Source of the DNA: Clostridiales bacterium
Lineage (GTDB): Bacteria > Bacillota > Clostridia > Christensenellales > Borkfalkiaceae
Length of the DNA: 64,000 bases
Direction: 5' to 3'
Assembly (NCBI GenBank): GCA_015069425.1
Contig: SVIP01000004.1
Coordinates: 148,918-212,917 of the forward strand
Under the pieces are notes generated by a model. That model saw only the letters and a list, made by a program, of their open reading frames with translations. It was not told the DNA's origin and did no database searches. This document shows positions 9,601 to 18,518 of the stretch, one piece after another. A program made the translations under genes and the position numbers. Numbering within the stretch: the first letter of the stretch is position 1; each line of letters starts with the position of its first letter.

Positions 9601-9666
9601 GCGGGCTTAATTCCCTCAAGGAGTGCTGCCAAAAAAGACCCTGTCGTTGCACTTAGAACAGAGTAA
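6637..9666 (+). CDS. MacB-like ABC transporter, ATPase fused to FtsX-type permease
   Basis: One chain of 1009 residues carries the ATPase and permease of a type VII (MacB/LolCDE-like) transporter. ATPase, residues 1-230: Walker A GPSGCGKTT, signature LSGGQCQRVAIARAL, Walker B ILLADEPTGALD, then H-loop VTHN. A first membrane helix lies near residues 275-297, followed by about 560 outside residues rich in acidic and Ser residues, then three C-terminal helices with the FtsX phrase SVQERTKEIGVLRSIGASKKD. Such proteins couple ATP use to work outside the membrane, for example peptide release or resistance. The order ATPase first is that of MacB, but the external domain is much larger than usual. 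AAGGAG precedes the ATG. Its substrate is unknown; no adaptor gene is next to it. Confidence 0.85.
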   Translation: MLYLKGITKVYEVASGDVHALKGIDIGFRKNEFVSILGPSGCGKTTTLNIIGGLDKYTSGDLIIAGKSTKNFTEKDWDIYRNHRIGFIFQSYNLIPHQTVLGNVELALTIAGVSKDERVKRAKSALDKVGLKGEYYKRPNQLSGGQCQRVAIARALVNEPDILLADEPTGALDSKTSVQIMDLIKEISKEKLVIMVTHNAEIAEEYSSRIVRLMDGEIIEDTNPYTEEEKIKESVNFIANENKKFKKKNKAKMSWWTAFKLSIRNLFTKKGRTILTSFAGSIGIIGISLILAVSQGTTSYINHVQESTLSSYPITIETESMDLTSLMESFMGLGGGKFEHGNDAVYENPILIEMANALTTTGTSKNDLKSFKAFLDAEIKDDESSLHNAISGIKYSYDLALQIYTKDSKGVLIKSDTDELMREVLTKYVQGLISNGNFTGSFDSGSESVSGFSPFMPSTSSLWQELLSGINDGELINKLIYDQYELIDGGSWPNDYNEVVLIVNENNELSDLTLYALGLISQEEVNSFIEASARGETVERDGVKYSYEQLRNMKFKVVLPADKYQNRGDGVYIDTSELLMESLYERSLELKITGIIKPKADADVAMLSSGIGYTKLLTEYVINKADDSEVVKAQKGNTKIDVLSGLPFDSAIEQLSDSEKATEFKSEVNKLSEQEKASTYLEILCLNAEEENLETAIEGLITRFLTDTAFKSQVIDTVLTQYAQQLGVEKSVLESYMGQATDEEILVYVTPVFEVMAKQSIKAQVQKSTASLTDEQKASMLGTLLDSLEDRAVAVYYDKLTEFSSSSYEDNLIKFGCLDLDVPFTINIYTSTFENKDVIAEVIANYNELVGEEQQIHYNDYVGLLMSSVTTIINAITYVLIAFVAISLIVSSIMISVIVLISVQERTKEIGVLRSIGASKKDVSNLFNAETVIIGFTSGLLGVLVTYLLCIPINLILQVLTGLSTLRAILPLGAAIILIVISVVLNFIAGLIPSRSAAKKDPVVALRTE

Positions 9667-9680
9667 AAAGAAAAAAGGTG

Positions 9681-9717
9681 GAGAGAGAAAAAATATTTTT
9701 TCTCTCTCTTTTTTTAT
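9681..9717 (+). terminator. Terminator of the ABC transporter gene
   Basis: GAGAGAGAAAAAA / TTTTTTCTCTCTC stem followed by a run of seven T. Confidence 0.9.
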
Positions 9718-9741
9718 TTTAAAATTTTATCGCATAAACAC

Positions 9742-9770
9742 TTGACAAAGATACATAATAGTTGTAAAAT
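9742..9770 (+). promoter_or_regulatory. Promoter of the hrcA-dnaK operon
   Basis: TTGACA (9742-9747), 17-base spacer, TAAAAT (9765-9770). Confidence 0.85.
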
Positions 9771-9781
9771 TGTTTTGAAAG

Positions 9782-9808
9782 TTAGCAGTTGACGGTAAAG
9801 AGTGCTAA
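9782..9808 (+). promoter_or_regulatory. CIRCE operator of the hrcA operon
   Basis: TTAGCAGTT, 9 bases, GAGTGCTAA. A further half-site AAGTGCTAA follows at about 9823. HrcA therefore represses its own operon. Confidence 0.92.
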
Positions 9809-9842
9809 CAAAAAGCAAACGAAAGTGCTAAAAGGGTGAAAA

Positions 9843-10868
9843 ATGAAACTTTCCGATAGAAAAAGAAAGATATTGCAAATAGTTGTTGATGATTATATTT
9901 CAACGGCTCAACCCGTTTCGAGTAAGAGCATTACTGAAAAACACATGAAGGACGTAAGTTCTGCAACTGTTAGAAGTGAGCTTGCTCAGCTTGAGGAATT
10001 GGGCTTTTTGTCGCAACTTCACACGAGTAGCGGAAGAGTTCCGTCAATAGAGGCTTATAAACTATACGTTGCGGAATTAATGGATAAAAGCAAACTTACC
10101 ACAAAAGAAGTTGGGGCTATTAAGTCTGCATTTAAGGACCATGCGGATAATTTGGAGACAGTTGTTCAAAACGCAGTTAAAGTTATTAGCGATTTAACAG
10201 ATTATACTTCGGTTGGGTATACCTCGCATAGTGATAAAGACAAGATTGTCAAGATTGATATTTTTAGGTATAAACAAAGTCAAGCGCTTTTATTAATCGT
10301 TACTGAAAACACTTTAATTAGAGACAAATTTATCAGTATACCTGAAAACATGACCGATGCTCAGATAATAGAGGCGAGCGAACTTATATCTCGTTTGTTT
10401 GTTGGAAAAGAGTTTGGCGAAATCATGAAACTTTCTGACGTTATTGCTGAAGAATTCTCTGTTTATCGTGAAATATTTGACAACGTAATGCACGCGATTG
10501 AAGATTATATCAGTAATGGAAACGGCAAGGTCGTTATGGAGGGTGAAGGTAAAATCCTTAAAAACCCAGAGTATAGCGATTCGGAAAAGGTTAAAAATTT
10601 TCTATCGGTTGTTACCAGTAAAAACAAACTTGCAGGGCTTTTAGCATCAGAGAGCGATAATATTGAAATTAACATTAAAATCGGTGGGGAAGATGGAAAA
10701 GAAATTCCCGAAGATTGTTCACTTGTTACTGCAACTTATTCTGCGAGTGGAGTTAAAATTGGAACTTACGGCGTTATAGGACCACTTCGTATGGACTATC
10801 AAAAAGTTGTTTCCGTCTTAGAGGGAGTGGGTAAAATTTTGGAAGATATATTAACTAATAAGAAATAA
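9843..10868 (+). CDS. hrcA: Heat-inducible transcription repressor HrcA
   Basis: Repressor of class I heat-shock genes; binds CIRCE DNA and needs GroEL to stay active. The 341 residues are normal length. The N-terminal winged helix shows LSDRKRKILQIVVDDYI and the recognition part SSATVRSELAQLEELGFL followed by HTSSGRVPS; a GAF-like middle and the end VIGPLRMDYQKVVSVLE are typical. It heads the operon hrcA-grpE-dnaK, with 12 bases to grpE. Four CIRCE elements in this window (two before hsp20, one before htpG, one here) are its likely targets. Confidence 0.97.
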   Translation: MKLSDRKRKILQIVVDDYISTAQPVSSKSITEKHMKDVSSATVRSELAQLEELGFLSQLHTSSGRVPSIEAYKLYVAELMDKSKLTTKEVGAIKSAFKDHADNLETVVQNAVKVISDLTDYTSVGYTSHSDKDKIVKIDIFRYKQSQALLLIVTENTLIRDKFISIPENMTDAQIIEASELISRLFVGKEFGEIMKLSDVIAEEFSVYREIFDNVMHAIEDYISNGNGKVVMEGEGKILKNPEYSDSEKVKNFLSVVTSKNKLAGLLASESDNIEINIKIGGEDGKEIPEDCSLVTATYSASGVKIGTYGVIGPLRMDYQKVVSVLEGVGKILEDILTNKK

Positions 10869-10880
10869 AGGACGTTTGAA

Positions 10881-11408
10881 ATGGAAGAAAAGAAAGAAAA
10901 AACAACGGCTAAGACCGAAAAAGCAAGTGCAAAAGAAAAAGCACTCGTTGCGGAAAACGAAAGTCTTATAAAGGAAATTGAAACCTTAAAGGCACAAGCA
11001 GACGAATTTAAGGATAAGTGGATGCGCAACGTTGCTGAATTTGACAACTACAAAAAGCGTAATGCAAAATTGTGGGGCGACGCTTTTAACGAGGGGGTTG
11101 CTAGTGTAATCGTTAAGATTTTACCAGTTGGCGATAATCTCGATTGGGCGCTCACGATTGGACTTGATGAAAAAACCGAAGAGGGTATTCGTGGAATTCA
11201 AAGAAAGTTCAAAGAGACGTTAGAAAGTTTAGAAGTTGAAGAAATTAATCCAGTTGGTGAAGTTTTCGACCCTAACGTGGCAGAGGCAGTAATGCAAGTT
11301 GAAGGTGCAGAGGGGGAAGAACCCGACACGGTTAAACAAGTATTCCAAAAAGGATATAGAAAAAAAGAGAAAATTATTAGATACGCTAAGGTTAGCGTAG
11401 TGAAATAA
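10881..11408 (+). CDS. grpE: Nucleotide exchange factor GrpE
   Basis: Releases ADP from DnaK in the chaperone cycle. The 175 residues carry a charged, Lys/Glu-rich N-terminal tail, a long coiled coil (about residues 20-80, with DKWMRNVAEFDNYKKRN) and the beta domain with EEINPVGEVFDPNVAEAVMQV. RBS AAGGACG lies before the ATG. dnaK follows after 27 bases. Confidence 0.97.
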   Translation: MEEKKEKTTAKTEKASAKEKALVAENESLIKEIETLKAQADEFKDKWMRNVAEFDNYKKRNAKLWGDAFNEGVASVIVKILPVGDNLDWALTIGLDEKTEEGIRGIQRKFKETLESLEVEEINPVGEVFDPNVAEAVMQVEGAEGEEPDTVKQVFQKGYRKKEKIIRYAKVSVVK

Positions 11409-11435
11409 ATTATAGAAAATAAGGAGATTTTAGAT

Positions 11436-13229
11436 ATGAAAACAATAGGTATTGACTTAGGTACAACAAACTCTTGCGTAGCGGTTATGGAAAACGGTGA
11501 ACCCGTAGTTATCGCTAACGCTGAAGGCTCAAGAACAACTCCGTCTGTAGTTGCTTTTCAAAAAGACGGTGAAAGATTAGTAGGGCAAGTAGCAAAGCGT
11601 CAAGCGGTTTCAAACCCCGACAGAACGGTTGCTTCTATTAAAAGACACATGGGCTCAAATTATAAAGTAAGCATTGACAATAAGGATTACACGCCTCAAG
11701 AAATTTCTGCAATGGTTTTAACTAAACTTAAAAAAGACGCTGAAGCATATCTTGGTGGTACGGTAACAGATGCGGTTATTACCGTTCCTGCATACTTTTC
11801 TGATAGCCAACGTCAAGCAACTAAGGACGCAGGTAAAATTGCAGGTCTTAACGTGCTTCGTATTATAAACGAACCGACTGCCGCTGCTCTTTCATACGGA
11901 CTTGATAAAGAGGGTAAAACCCAAAAGGTAATCATTTACGACCTCGGTGGTGGTACTTTCGACGTGTCAATTATGGAAATTGGCGACGGTGTATTTGAAG
12001 TTTTAGCAACTCACGGTAACAATATGTTGGGTGGTGACGACTTCGATAAGAGAGTTATGGATTATCTTGTTGCAGAGTTTAAGCAAAAAGAGGGAATTGA
12101 CCTTACTAACGATAAACTTGCAATGCAAAGACTTAAAGAGGCTGCTGAAAAGGCGAAAATCGAACTTTCTGGTATGAACAAGACCAACGTAAACTTACCG
12201 TTTATTACTGCTGACGCAACAGGGCCTAAACACTTAGACGTTGACGTGACTAAACAAAAATTCGATGCATTAACTGCTGATTTAGTTCAAGCAACTGTAA
12301 TCCCAATGCAAAATGCTATGAAAGACGCGGGACTTTCTTATTCTGAAATTGATAAGGTTATTTTAGTTGGTGGTTCAACAAGAATTCCGGCAGTTATCGA
12401 CGAAGTTAGAAAGGTAACTGGAAAAGAACCCTTTAAGGGAATTAACCCTGACGAATGTGTTGCTATCGGTGCAGCAATTCAAGGCGGTGTTCTCTCTGGT
12501 GAAGTTAAAGACGTTCTTTTACTTGACGTTACCCCCTTATCACTCGGTATTGAAACTTTAGGTGGAGTTTGCACTAAGCTTATTGAAAGAAACACCACTA
12601 TTCCTGTAAAGAAATCACAAGTATTCTCAACCGCTGCAGACAATCAAACGGCTGTTGATATTCATATTTTACAAGGTGAAAGAGAATTTGCTAAAGACAA
12701 CAAAACTCTTGGCAACTTCCAACTTTCAGGAATTGCACCCGCTCCTCGTGGCGTACCACAAATTGAAGTTACGTTCGATATTGACGCAAACGGTATCGTA
12801 AACGTTTCTGCAAAAGATTTAGGAACGGGCACAACTCAAAACATCACTATTACTTCTTCATCTAACCTATCTGATGCAGACATCGAAAAGGCTGTGAACG
12901 AAGCAAAACAATACGAAGAAGAAGATAAAAAGCGTAAAGAATCTGTAGAAAATCACAATAAACTCGACGGACTTATCTTTACAATTGAAAAGTCAATCAA
13001 AGATTTGGGCGATAAAGTTTCAGAAGAAGACAAGGCTAAACTTGAAGAAGAAATTAAGGTTGCGAAAGAAGAACTCGCATCAAACGATAACGACAGAATT
13101 ATCAAGGCAACCGAAAGACTTTCTAACGAGTCACAAGCAATCTTTGGAAAGATTTATCAACAAGCAAATCCAAACGGAGCAGATCCCAACGCTCAAGGCG
13201 GTGCAGGAGATACTGAGTTCCATCAGTAA
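11436..13229 (+). CDS. dnaK: Chaperone DnaK (Hsp70)
   Basis: ATP-dependent chaperone. The ATPase domain starts [18 protein letters not shown] and has [13 protein letters not shown] and [13 protein letters not shown]; the linker [16 protein letters not shown] leads to the substrate domain. The 597 residues are somewhat short because the C-terminal disordered tail is brief and ends without the usual charged repeat. RBS AAGGAG 10 bases before the ATG. Transcribed with hrcA and grpE under CIRCE control. Confidence 0.98.
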   Translation: MKTIGIDLGTTNSCVAVMENGEPVVIANAEGSRTTPSVVAFQKDGERLVGQVAKRQAVSNPDRTVASIKRHMGSNYKVSIDNKDYTPQEISAMVLTKLKKDAEAYLGGTVTDAVITVPAYFSDSQRQATKDAGKIAGLNVLRIINEPTAAALSYGLDKEGKTQKVIIYDLGGGTFDVSIMEIGDGVFEVLATHGNNMLGGDDFDKRVMDYLVAEFKQKEGIDLTNDKLAMQRLKEAAEKAKIELSGMNKTNVNLPFITADATGPKHLDVDVTKQKFDALTADLVQATVIPMQNAMKDAGLSYSEIDKVILVGGSTRIPAVIDEVRKVTGKEPFKGINPDECVAIGAAIQGGVLSGEVKDVLLLDVTPLSLGIETLGGVCTKLIERNTTIPVKKSQVFSTAADNQTAVDIHILQGEREFAKDNKTLGNFQLSGIAPAPRGVPQIEVTFDIDANGIVNVSAKDLGTGTTQNITITSSSNLSDADIEKAVNEAKQYEEEDKKRKESVENHNKLDGLIFTIEKSIKDLGDKVSEEDKAKLEEEIKVAKEELASNDNDRIIKATERLSNESQAIFGKIYQQANPNGADPNAQGGAGDTEFHQ

Positions 13230-13308
13230 TAGATAGTTGATTAATAAGTAAATGAATAATTTATTGTTTTCTTTAACGGAGTTTACTAATAAATTGAATA
13301 ACACGCTC

Positions 13309-13338
13309 GGCATTTGGTATTTTATAATACTAAATGCC
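13309..13338 (+). promoter_or_regulatory. Hairpin in the dnaK - YgjV-like interval
   Basis: GGCATTTGGTATT / AATACTAAATGCC forms a 13-base-pair stem (one G-T pair) with a 4-base loop. It is followed only by TTTGG, so it is a weak terminator at best. It may protect the dnaK message end or lower transcription of the genes behind it. Confidence 0.6.
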
Positions 13339-13404
13339 TTTGGCGTTATGGCGATAATATGCAAGGCCATTGAATAATTTATACGGCAGAAATAGGTTTT
13401 TCTT

Positions 13405-14016
13405 ATGTTTAATTTACTTACTTTAACTGACATTTCACAAAGTATAGTTAGCACCTTATCTTCATCTTTAGGGATTTGGTATGCTATTTTATATAATTTT
13501 ATAGGCGTAATAGCAATCGGCGTTAAAATTACCGAAACACAGATGAAAAAAAGGAGCAAGATAGTATTTTTTGCTTGCATTTGTTCTGCTTTGTGGATTA
13601 CATATTTTATTCTAAATGGTAATTTTACAAACGCCTTAGTAAATTCTGTGGGTATGTGTCAACTCTTGGTCTTTTCGCAAAGAGGAAAGCGTAAGTGGGC
13701 GGATAGTTATTTTTGGCTAGGATTTTTTATCACGGTGCAATTAGTTGCAAGTATTTTCACTTGGAGCAGTTGGCTTTCGATATTCTCTATTACGGCAGGA
13801 TTTATAAGTACGGTTGCATATTTTGTTATGGATGAAAAGTTATATCGTTACTTATTTGCAATTTTAATTTCTCTTTGGGTAATTAACGGTATAGTTTATT
13901 TTTATTGGATTGCGCTTATACACGACGTGTTTGCACTAATTTCAATCATTATCGCAATTATTCGCTACAATATTTTAGGGAAAAAGAAAAAAGAAGCAAT
14001 TGATAAAGGAAATTAA
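13405..14016 (+). CDS. YgjV-like inner membrane protein
   Basis: A 203-residue membrane protein with about six to seven hydrophobic helices and a Lys-rich cytoplasmic end (GKKKKEAIDKGN). The pattern of paired helices around LGIWYAILYNFIGVIAI, WITYFILNGNFTNALVNSVGM and a final FALISIIIAIIRYNIL resembles the Imp-YgjV family, which has no known function. It sits between dnaK and dnaJ, an unusual place, and has a poor ribosome site (AGG then TTTTTCTT). The following dnaJ starts 48 bases later. Whether it takes part in heat shock or is a chance insertion is unknown. Confidence 0.6.
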   Translation: MFNLLTLTDISQSIVSTLSSSLGIWYAILYNFIGVIAIGVKITETQMKKRSKIVFFACICSALWITYFILNGNFTNALVNSVGMCQLLVFSQRGKRKWADSYFWLGFFITVQLVASIFTWSSWLSIFSITAGFISTVAYFVMDEKLYRYLFAILISLWVINGIVYFYWIALIHDVFALISIIIAIIRYNILGKKKKEAIDKGN

Positions 14017-14064
14017 ATCCTAACTTATATTTAATAAATCTAATTATTTTTTAAAAGGATATTT

Positions 14065-15198
14065 ATGGCAAAAGATTATTATAAAGTTCTTGGTGTAGAC
14101 AAAAACGCATCTCAAGACGATATTAAAAAGGCATACAGAAAATTAGCAAGGCAATATCACCCAGACTTACACCCTGGCGATAACGCTGCTGCGGAAAAGT
14201 TTAAAGAAATCAACGAAGCCAACGAAGTTTTATCTGACGAAACAAAAAGAAAAAACTATGACACTTTCGGTGACCCGAACGGTAATATGGGTGGCTTCGG
14301 TGGTGGAGCAGGTGGATTTAGTGGCTTTGGTGGTTTTGAAGATATTTTTGGCGATATTTTTGGTGGCTTTGGTGGCGGAAGAACTCGTGCTAAGACAAAG
14401 ACTAAAGGTGAAGACATTACCATTGAATTAACCCTTTCTTTCTTAGACGCGGCTAAAGGTTGCCGTAGAGAGATAACCTATAACCGTAACGAACAGTGCT
14501 CTTCTTGTAAGGGAACTGGGGCAAAAGGCGGTACTGCTTATAAAACTTGCGAAAAGTGCGGTGGTACAGGCCAAATTCAATACACTTCAAGTAACGGCTT
14601 TTTCCGTTCGGTAAACGTTCGTGCGTGTGACGAATGTCGTGGAACGGGTAAAAAGATAATTGATAACTGTAAGGAGTGCAATGGTAAAGGATATATTAAA
14701 ACTGCAACCAAACTTACTTTAGACATACCTGCGGGTGCGGATACCGGAAGTTATATAAGAAAGGTTGGCTTTGGAGAAGCAAGTAAGAACGGCGGACCGT
14801 CAGGCGACCTTATCGTTGTTATGAAGGTTGAAAATAGCAAGATATTTAAGCGTAAAAACTTCGACCTTTACGTAGACGTTCCAATTAGTTTCAAAACTGC
14901 TGCACTAGGTGGAAAGATTAAAATTCCGCTAATAGACGATACCTTAGAATATGCAATTCCCGAAGGCACGCAAAGCGGTAAGATTTTCTTCGTTAGGGGA
15001 AAAGGAATTAGAACCAACCGTGGCACGGGTGACCTTTATATAGTAATAACGGTTGAAGTTCCCACAAAACTTTCAAAAGAACAAAGAAAACTACTCGACA
15101 AGTTTGAAGAGGTAACCGAATATAAACAATGTCCTAATATGAGAAAGTATAAGGACGACGTAGAAACAATGTACGGAGAGAACCCGTATCTTAAATAA
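14065..15198 (+). CDS. dnaJ: Chaperone DnaJ (Hsp40)
   Basis: Co-chaperone that delivers substrates to DnaK and stimulates its ATPase. The 377 residues include the J domain with the HPD tripeptide ([12 protein letters not shown]), a Gly/Phe-rich linker, four zinc-finger repeats of the CxxCxGxG kind ([32 protein letters not shown]) and the C-terminal substrate domains. RBS AAAAGGA before ATG. prmA starts 2 bases after its stop. Confidence 0.98.
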   Translation: MAKDYYKVLGVDKNASQDDIKKAYRKLARQYHPDLHPGDNAAAEKFKEINEANEVLSDETKRKNYDTFGDPNGNMGGFGGGAGGFSGFGGFEDIFGDIFGGFGGGRTRAKTKTKGEDITIELTLSFLDAAKGCRREITYNRNEQCSSCKGTGAKGGTAYKTCEKCGGTGQIQYTSSNGFFRSVNVRACDECRGTGKKIIDNCKECNGKGYIKTATKLTLDIPAGADTGSYIRKVGFGEASKNGGPSGDLIVVMKVENSKIFKRKNFDLYVDVPISFKTAALGGKIKIPLIDDTLEYAIPEGTQSGKIFFVRGKGIRTNRGTGDLYIVITVEVPTKLSKEQRKLLDKFEEVTEYKQCPNMRKYKDDVETMYGENPYLK

Positions 15199-15200
15199 TT

Positions 15201-16142
15201 ATGAGTAAATTTATTGAAATCACAGTAACAACAACCCACGTTGGTGGAGAACTCGTTGCAGACCTACTTTGGGAATTTACCGAATTAGGCGTTGTAATAA
15301 ATGATATAGAAGACGTTATAGCTTTATCCCGTGACGGAAGAGCGTGGGATTATGCGGACGAGAGTATATTCAACGCTGATAAAACGGTGCTCGTCAAGGC
15401 ATATTTTCCTATAGAAGATGCGGAAAACACTTTAAAGGAAGTAACGCTGTCTTTAATTAGATTACAACAAAATAGTCCGTTAGAACTTGGCTCACTAGAA
15501 ATAGTTAAGCGTGAAATTGACGGCGACCTTTGGCGTGAACAGTGGAAAGAACATTTTAAGCCGATACATATAGATAAACTTGTAATTGTTCCTGAGTGGA
15601 TAGACTATAAGGCGAAAGATGGCGAGATAAAAGTGTTACTTGACTCTAATATGGCGTTTGGTACTGGCGAACATGAAACAACTTCTATGTGCGTGGGATA
15701 TCTTTCTAAGTACGTATGTGCAGACGACGTAGTTTTAGACGTTGGGTGCGGTAGCGGAATTTTAGGGATATCTGCAAGTAAACTTGGTGCAAAAGAAGTT
15801 GTGATGACCGATATAGACGAATGTGCAATCGTAGCAACTGAACACAATATGAAACTTAACAATATTTCTAACGGCAAGGTTATTCTTAAAAATTTACTTG
15901 ACGATAATACTGTTAAGGGCGACGTTATAGTTTGCAATATTATGGCGGAAGTTTTAATCGCTTTTGCGCCGTATATTGGAGCAAACTTGACTAATAAAGG
16001 AATTATAATATTAAGTGGTATTCTAAAAGATAGACTATCTGCTGTAAAAGATGCTTATGAGAGTGCAGGGTTTACTTTCGTGGAAGAAAACATAAAGGGC
16101 GAGTGGTCGGCACTTGTTATGCAAATAGGAGATAAAAATTGA
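15201..16142 (+). CDS. prmA: Ribosomal protein L11 methyltransferase
   Basis: SAM-dependent trimethylation of ribosomal protein L11. Seen in its 313 residues: SNMAFGTGEHETTSMC, the SAM motif VLDVGCGSGILGISASKLGA, and VICNIMAEVLIAFAP (the NILA-type motif). It follows dnaJ by 2 bases without a clear ribosome site, so its translation is probably coupled to dnaJ. The pairing dnaJ-prmA-mtaB is common in Firmicutes. Confidence 0.95.
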   Translation: MSKFIEITVTTTHVGGELVADLLWEFTELGVVINDIEDVIALSRDGRAWDYADESIFNADKTVLVKAYFPIEDAENTLKEVTLSLIRLQQNSPLELGSLEIVKREIDGDLWREQWKEHFKPIHIDKLVIVPEWIDYKAKDGEIKVLLDSNMAFGTGEHETTSMCVGYLSKYVCADDVVLDVGCGSGILGISASKLGAKEVVMTDIDECAIVATEHNMKLNNISNGKVILKNLLDDNTVKGDVIVCNIMAEVLIAFAPYIGANLTNKGIIILSGILKDRLSAVKDAYESAGFTFVEENIKGEWSALVMQIGDKN

Positions 16143-17380
16143 AAGCGGTAGTTTTTACGCTTGGCTGTAAAGTGAACGAATGTGAAAGCGACGCTCTTAT
16201 CGCAGGGTTAAATAAAAGAGGATATACGGTTAGCGATAAACTGGAAAAAGCAGATTTATATATCGTTAATACTTGCGCAGTTACCGCAGAGGCGGAAAAA
16301 AAGTCAAGACAGACAGCAAGTAGAATAAAAAAATTGAACCCTAATGCCAAGATTATTTTTACAGGCTGTGCGGTGGAGAAAAACTGCAAATCCTTTTCGG
16401 AAAAATCCAACGAGTATTTAGTTACTGGTACTTTTAATAAGAGTAAAATACTCGATATGCTTGATAAAGTTGGAGAGCAAATTAGTAGTCCAAGTACGGT
16501 GTTTGAAGAAATGGATTTTCCTAAAACGCTTAGAACAAGAGTTTTTGTTAAAGTTCAAGACGGGTGCAATAATTTTTGTTCGTACTGCATAATACCTTAT
16601 CTGCGTGGAAGAAGTCGTTCAAGAAATCCAGAAAATATAATAAAAGAAATCGAGACGATAAAACCTAAAGAGGTTGTGCTTAACGGAATAAACCTCTCTG
16701 CGTACGATTATAATGGGTTAAAACTGGTAGACTTAATCAAAAGTTTAAAAGGCGTAAATGCTAGAATAAGGTTAGGCTCTCTAGAAGTAAGGGTTATCGA
16801 CGACGAATTGTTAACGGCTCTTAAAAATCTTAAAGATTTTGCACCGCATTTTCACCTTTCCTTGCAGTCGGGCTCAGATTCGGTGCTAAAAAGCATGAAT
16901 CGACACTATACCGCAAAAGAGTATATTGAAAAAGTAGATTTAATACGCTCGTACTTCCCTGATGCAGGAATAACTACCGATATAATTGTTGGCTTTCCAA
17001 CTGAAACAGATGAAAATTTTAAGGAAACTCTTTCCTTGGTGGATAGGGTAAAATTTAGCGATATTCACCCCTTTCCGTTTAGCCCAAGACAAGGAACGGT
17101 TGCTTATAAATTAAAGGATTTATCTCCAGAGATAAAAAAAGAGAGACTAAATATTTTACTTTCTAAAAAAGCCGAGTGTAAAAAGCAATTTGCACAATCT
17201 TTAGTTGGTAAAACCCTAAACTTTTTGTTTGAAGAAGAGAAAGACGGATATTATCAAGGCTATTCAGAAAATTATTTAAGGATATATTTAAAGAACTTTG
17301 TGCCTGATAAAGATATAAAAAAAGTAAGAGTACTTGAACCGTTTAACGACGGTGCGCTCTGCGAAGAAATAGGAGAATGA
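16139..17380 (+). CDS. mtaB: tRNA (t6A37) methylthiotransferase MtaB
   Basis: Radical SAM enzyme that adds a methylthio group to t6A37 of ANN-decoding tRNAs. N-terminal UPF0004 domain with TLGCKVNECES, NTCAVTAEAE and FTGCAVE; radical SAM motif CNNFCSYCIIPYLRGRSRS; C-terminal TRAM region near residues 345-400. The start is TTG at 16139 overlapping the prmA stop (TTGA), with AGGAG 6-7 bases before it. MtaB rather than MiaB is favoured by the GCKVNECES opening and 413-residue length. Confidence 0.93.
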   Translation: MKAVVFTLGCKVNECESDALIAGLNKRGYTVSDKLEKADLYIVNTCAVTAEAEKKSRQTASRIKKLNPNAKIIFTGCAVEKNCKSFSEKSNEYLVTGTFNKSKILDMLDKVGEQISSPSTVFEEMDFPKTLRTRVFVKVQDGCNNFCSYCIIPYLRGRSRSRNPENIIKEIETIKPKEVVLNGINLSAYDYNGLKLVDLIKSLKGVNARIRLGSLEVRVIDDELLTALKNLKDFAPHFHLSLQSGSDSVLKSMNRHYTAKEYIEKVDLIRSYFPDAGITTDIIVGFPTETDENFKETLSLVDRVKFSDIHPFPFSPRQGTVAYKLKDLSPEIKKERLNILLSKKAECKKQFAQSLVGKTLNFLFEEEKDGYYQGYSENYLRIYLKNFVPDKDIKKVRVLEPFNDGALCEEIGE

Positions 17381-17382
17381 TT

Positions 17383-17724
17383 ATGGAAAACTGTTTGTTT
17401 TGTAAAATTATTGCAGGGGAGATTCCTGCTAGCAAGATGTATGAAGACGAAAATATGCTAATATTTAAAGATATTGACCCAAAGGCAAAAAATCACTATT
17501 TGTGTGTTCCTAAAAGTCACTTTAAACTTTTAGCAGATATGACAGAAGAGCAAAGTGAAATGTTAAAAGCGTGTTTTAAGAAAATTCCCGAATTACAAAA
17601 GGAATTAGGTTTAGAAAACGGTTATAGATTGGTTATAAACCAAGGCGAAGATGCAGGTCAAACTGTGTTCCATTTGCATATTCATATTCTTTCAGGTCAG
17701 AAAATGGGTTGGACACCCGCATAA
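17383..17724 (+). CDS. HIT family protein (histidine triad)
   Basis: Small nucleotide-binding hydrolase of about 113 residues, HINT type. Opens with NCLFCKIIAGEIPASKMYED and ends with the histidine triad VFHLHIHIL. HINT proteins cleave adenosine phosphoramidates and related bonds; the cell substrate is not known. ATG 17383 is preferred over ATG 17377, which overlaps the mtaB stop, because the GGAG at 17370 is well spaced only from the former. Last gene of the hrcA transcription unit. Confidence 0.92.
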   Translation: MENCLFCKIIAGEIPASKMYEDENMLIFKDIDPKAKNHYLCVPKSHFKLLADMTEEQSEMLKACFKKIPELQKELGLENGYRLVINQGEDAGQTVFHLHIHILSGQKMGWTPA

Positions 17725-17730
17725 AAGAAA

Positions 17731-17756
17731 AAAGCACTCAAGGAGTGCTTTTTTAG
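17731..17756. terminator. Bidirectional terminator after the heat-shock operon
   Basis: AAAGCACTC / GAGTGCTTT stem with a 3-base loop and TTTTTT. It overlaps the stop codon of the convergent minus-strand gene. Confidence 0.9.
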
Positions 17757-18445
17757 TGTGTTTGAAAGTTGTTCTTCAGTTTGGCATATACGAGGGCGAG
17801 TAAATACACTAGAACTAATAAGATAATTAACCAATAAAACGAGCCCATAAAAAAGGGCGCTTGGTTAGAGAAACCAAAAATTCCAGCAGGTGAAGAAAAG
17901 TTTAAAAAAAAGTAGGGAAAAGTTTGACCTCTTCCAAAATCAATTTTTAATAGATGAAATATTATAACGCTAAGTAAATAGAATAAGGGTGGTAGTATTG
18001 CTTTTAACGAACTTTTTTTGTTAAGTATAATTAAATAATCGTCTAAAAAGAAATCAGCGATGGCAAAAGCAGGGGATAAAATATGCGTTAAAATTCCAGA
18101 AAGCGACCAAACGTGATAACTTTCGTCCGCAAAAGGCGCTAAAAGTGCTAAAAAGACTATTCCCGTAACTGAAATTGATACGGTTAGTACGTATTTAAGA
18201 TAATATAACTTTTTATAATACTTTTCATTAAAGTTAGGGAAAAACAAGTCTATAATTATAATTGCTAAAAAAACCGAGCCTATCCATAAATTAGATTGAG
18301 CGGTAAAATACATTGTTCTATTATACCAATGTTTATATCCGTCAAGCGTAGCATTAAAAAGGCTTAAAATTACACCGCCTATGCTAAAAATTACCGTTAA
18401 TATCTTAAAGGTAAAGCAAAGATAATATTTTGAATCTTTAATCAT
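17753..18445 (-). CDS. Pr6Pr-like integral membrane protein
   Basis: 230 residues with about six hydrophobic helices. The phrase TMYFTAQSNLWIGSVFL and the later ILTHILSPAFAIADFFLDD match the Pr6Pr/FAR-17a-like membrane family (FT-x-QSN and H-x3-P-x6-D patterns), which in eukaryotes includes lipid hydrolases using a Thr and a His. No enzyme role is proven for bacterial members. No Shine-Dalgarno sequence is evident before the ATG. It is isolated, between two terminators. Confidence 0.6.
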   Translation of the reverse strand: MIKDSKYYLCFTFKILTVIFSIGGVILSLFNATLDGYKHWYNRTMYFTAQSNLWIGSVFLAIIIIDLFFPNFNEKYYKKLYYLKYVLTVSISVTGIVFLALLAPFADESYHVWSLSGILTHILSPAFAIADFFLDDYLIILNKKSSLKAILPPLFYLLSVIIFHLLKIDFGRGQTFPYFFLNFSSPAGIFGFSNQAPFFMGSFYWLIILLVLVYLLALVYAKLKNNFQTH

Positions 18446-18474
18446 TTAGTTAGTTTGTGTAAAATACAAAAAAA

Positions 18475-18507
18475 TACCCCTGCACTTAAAATAAAAGTGC
18501 AGGGGTA
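18475..18507 (-). terminator. Terminator of the rubrerythrin gene
   Basis: On the minus strand TACCCCTGCACTT / AAGTGCAGGGGTA stem then ATTTTTTTG. Strong stem, good U tract. Confidence 0.9.
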
Positions 18508-18518
18508 AATAAATTTTA

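Noticed and set aside
13131..13580. Minus-strand frame of 149 codons across the dnaK end and the following gap
   Set aside because: Overlaps dnaK and the YgjV-like gene, has no promoter or ribosome site and an unnatural sequence.
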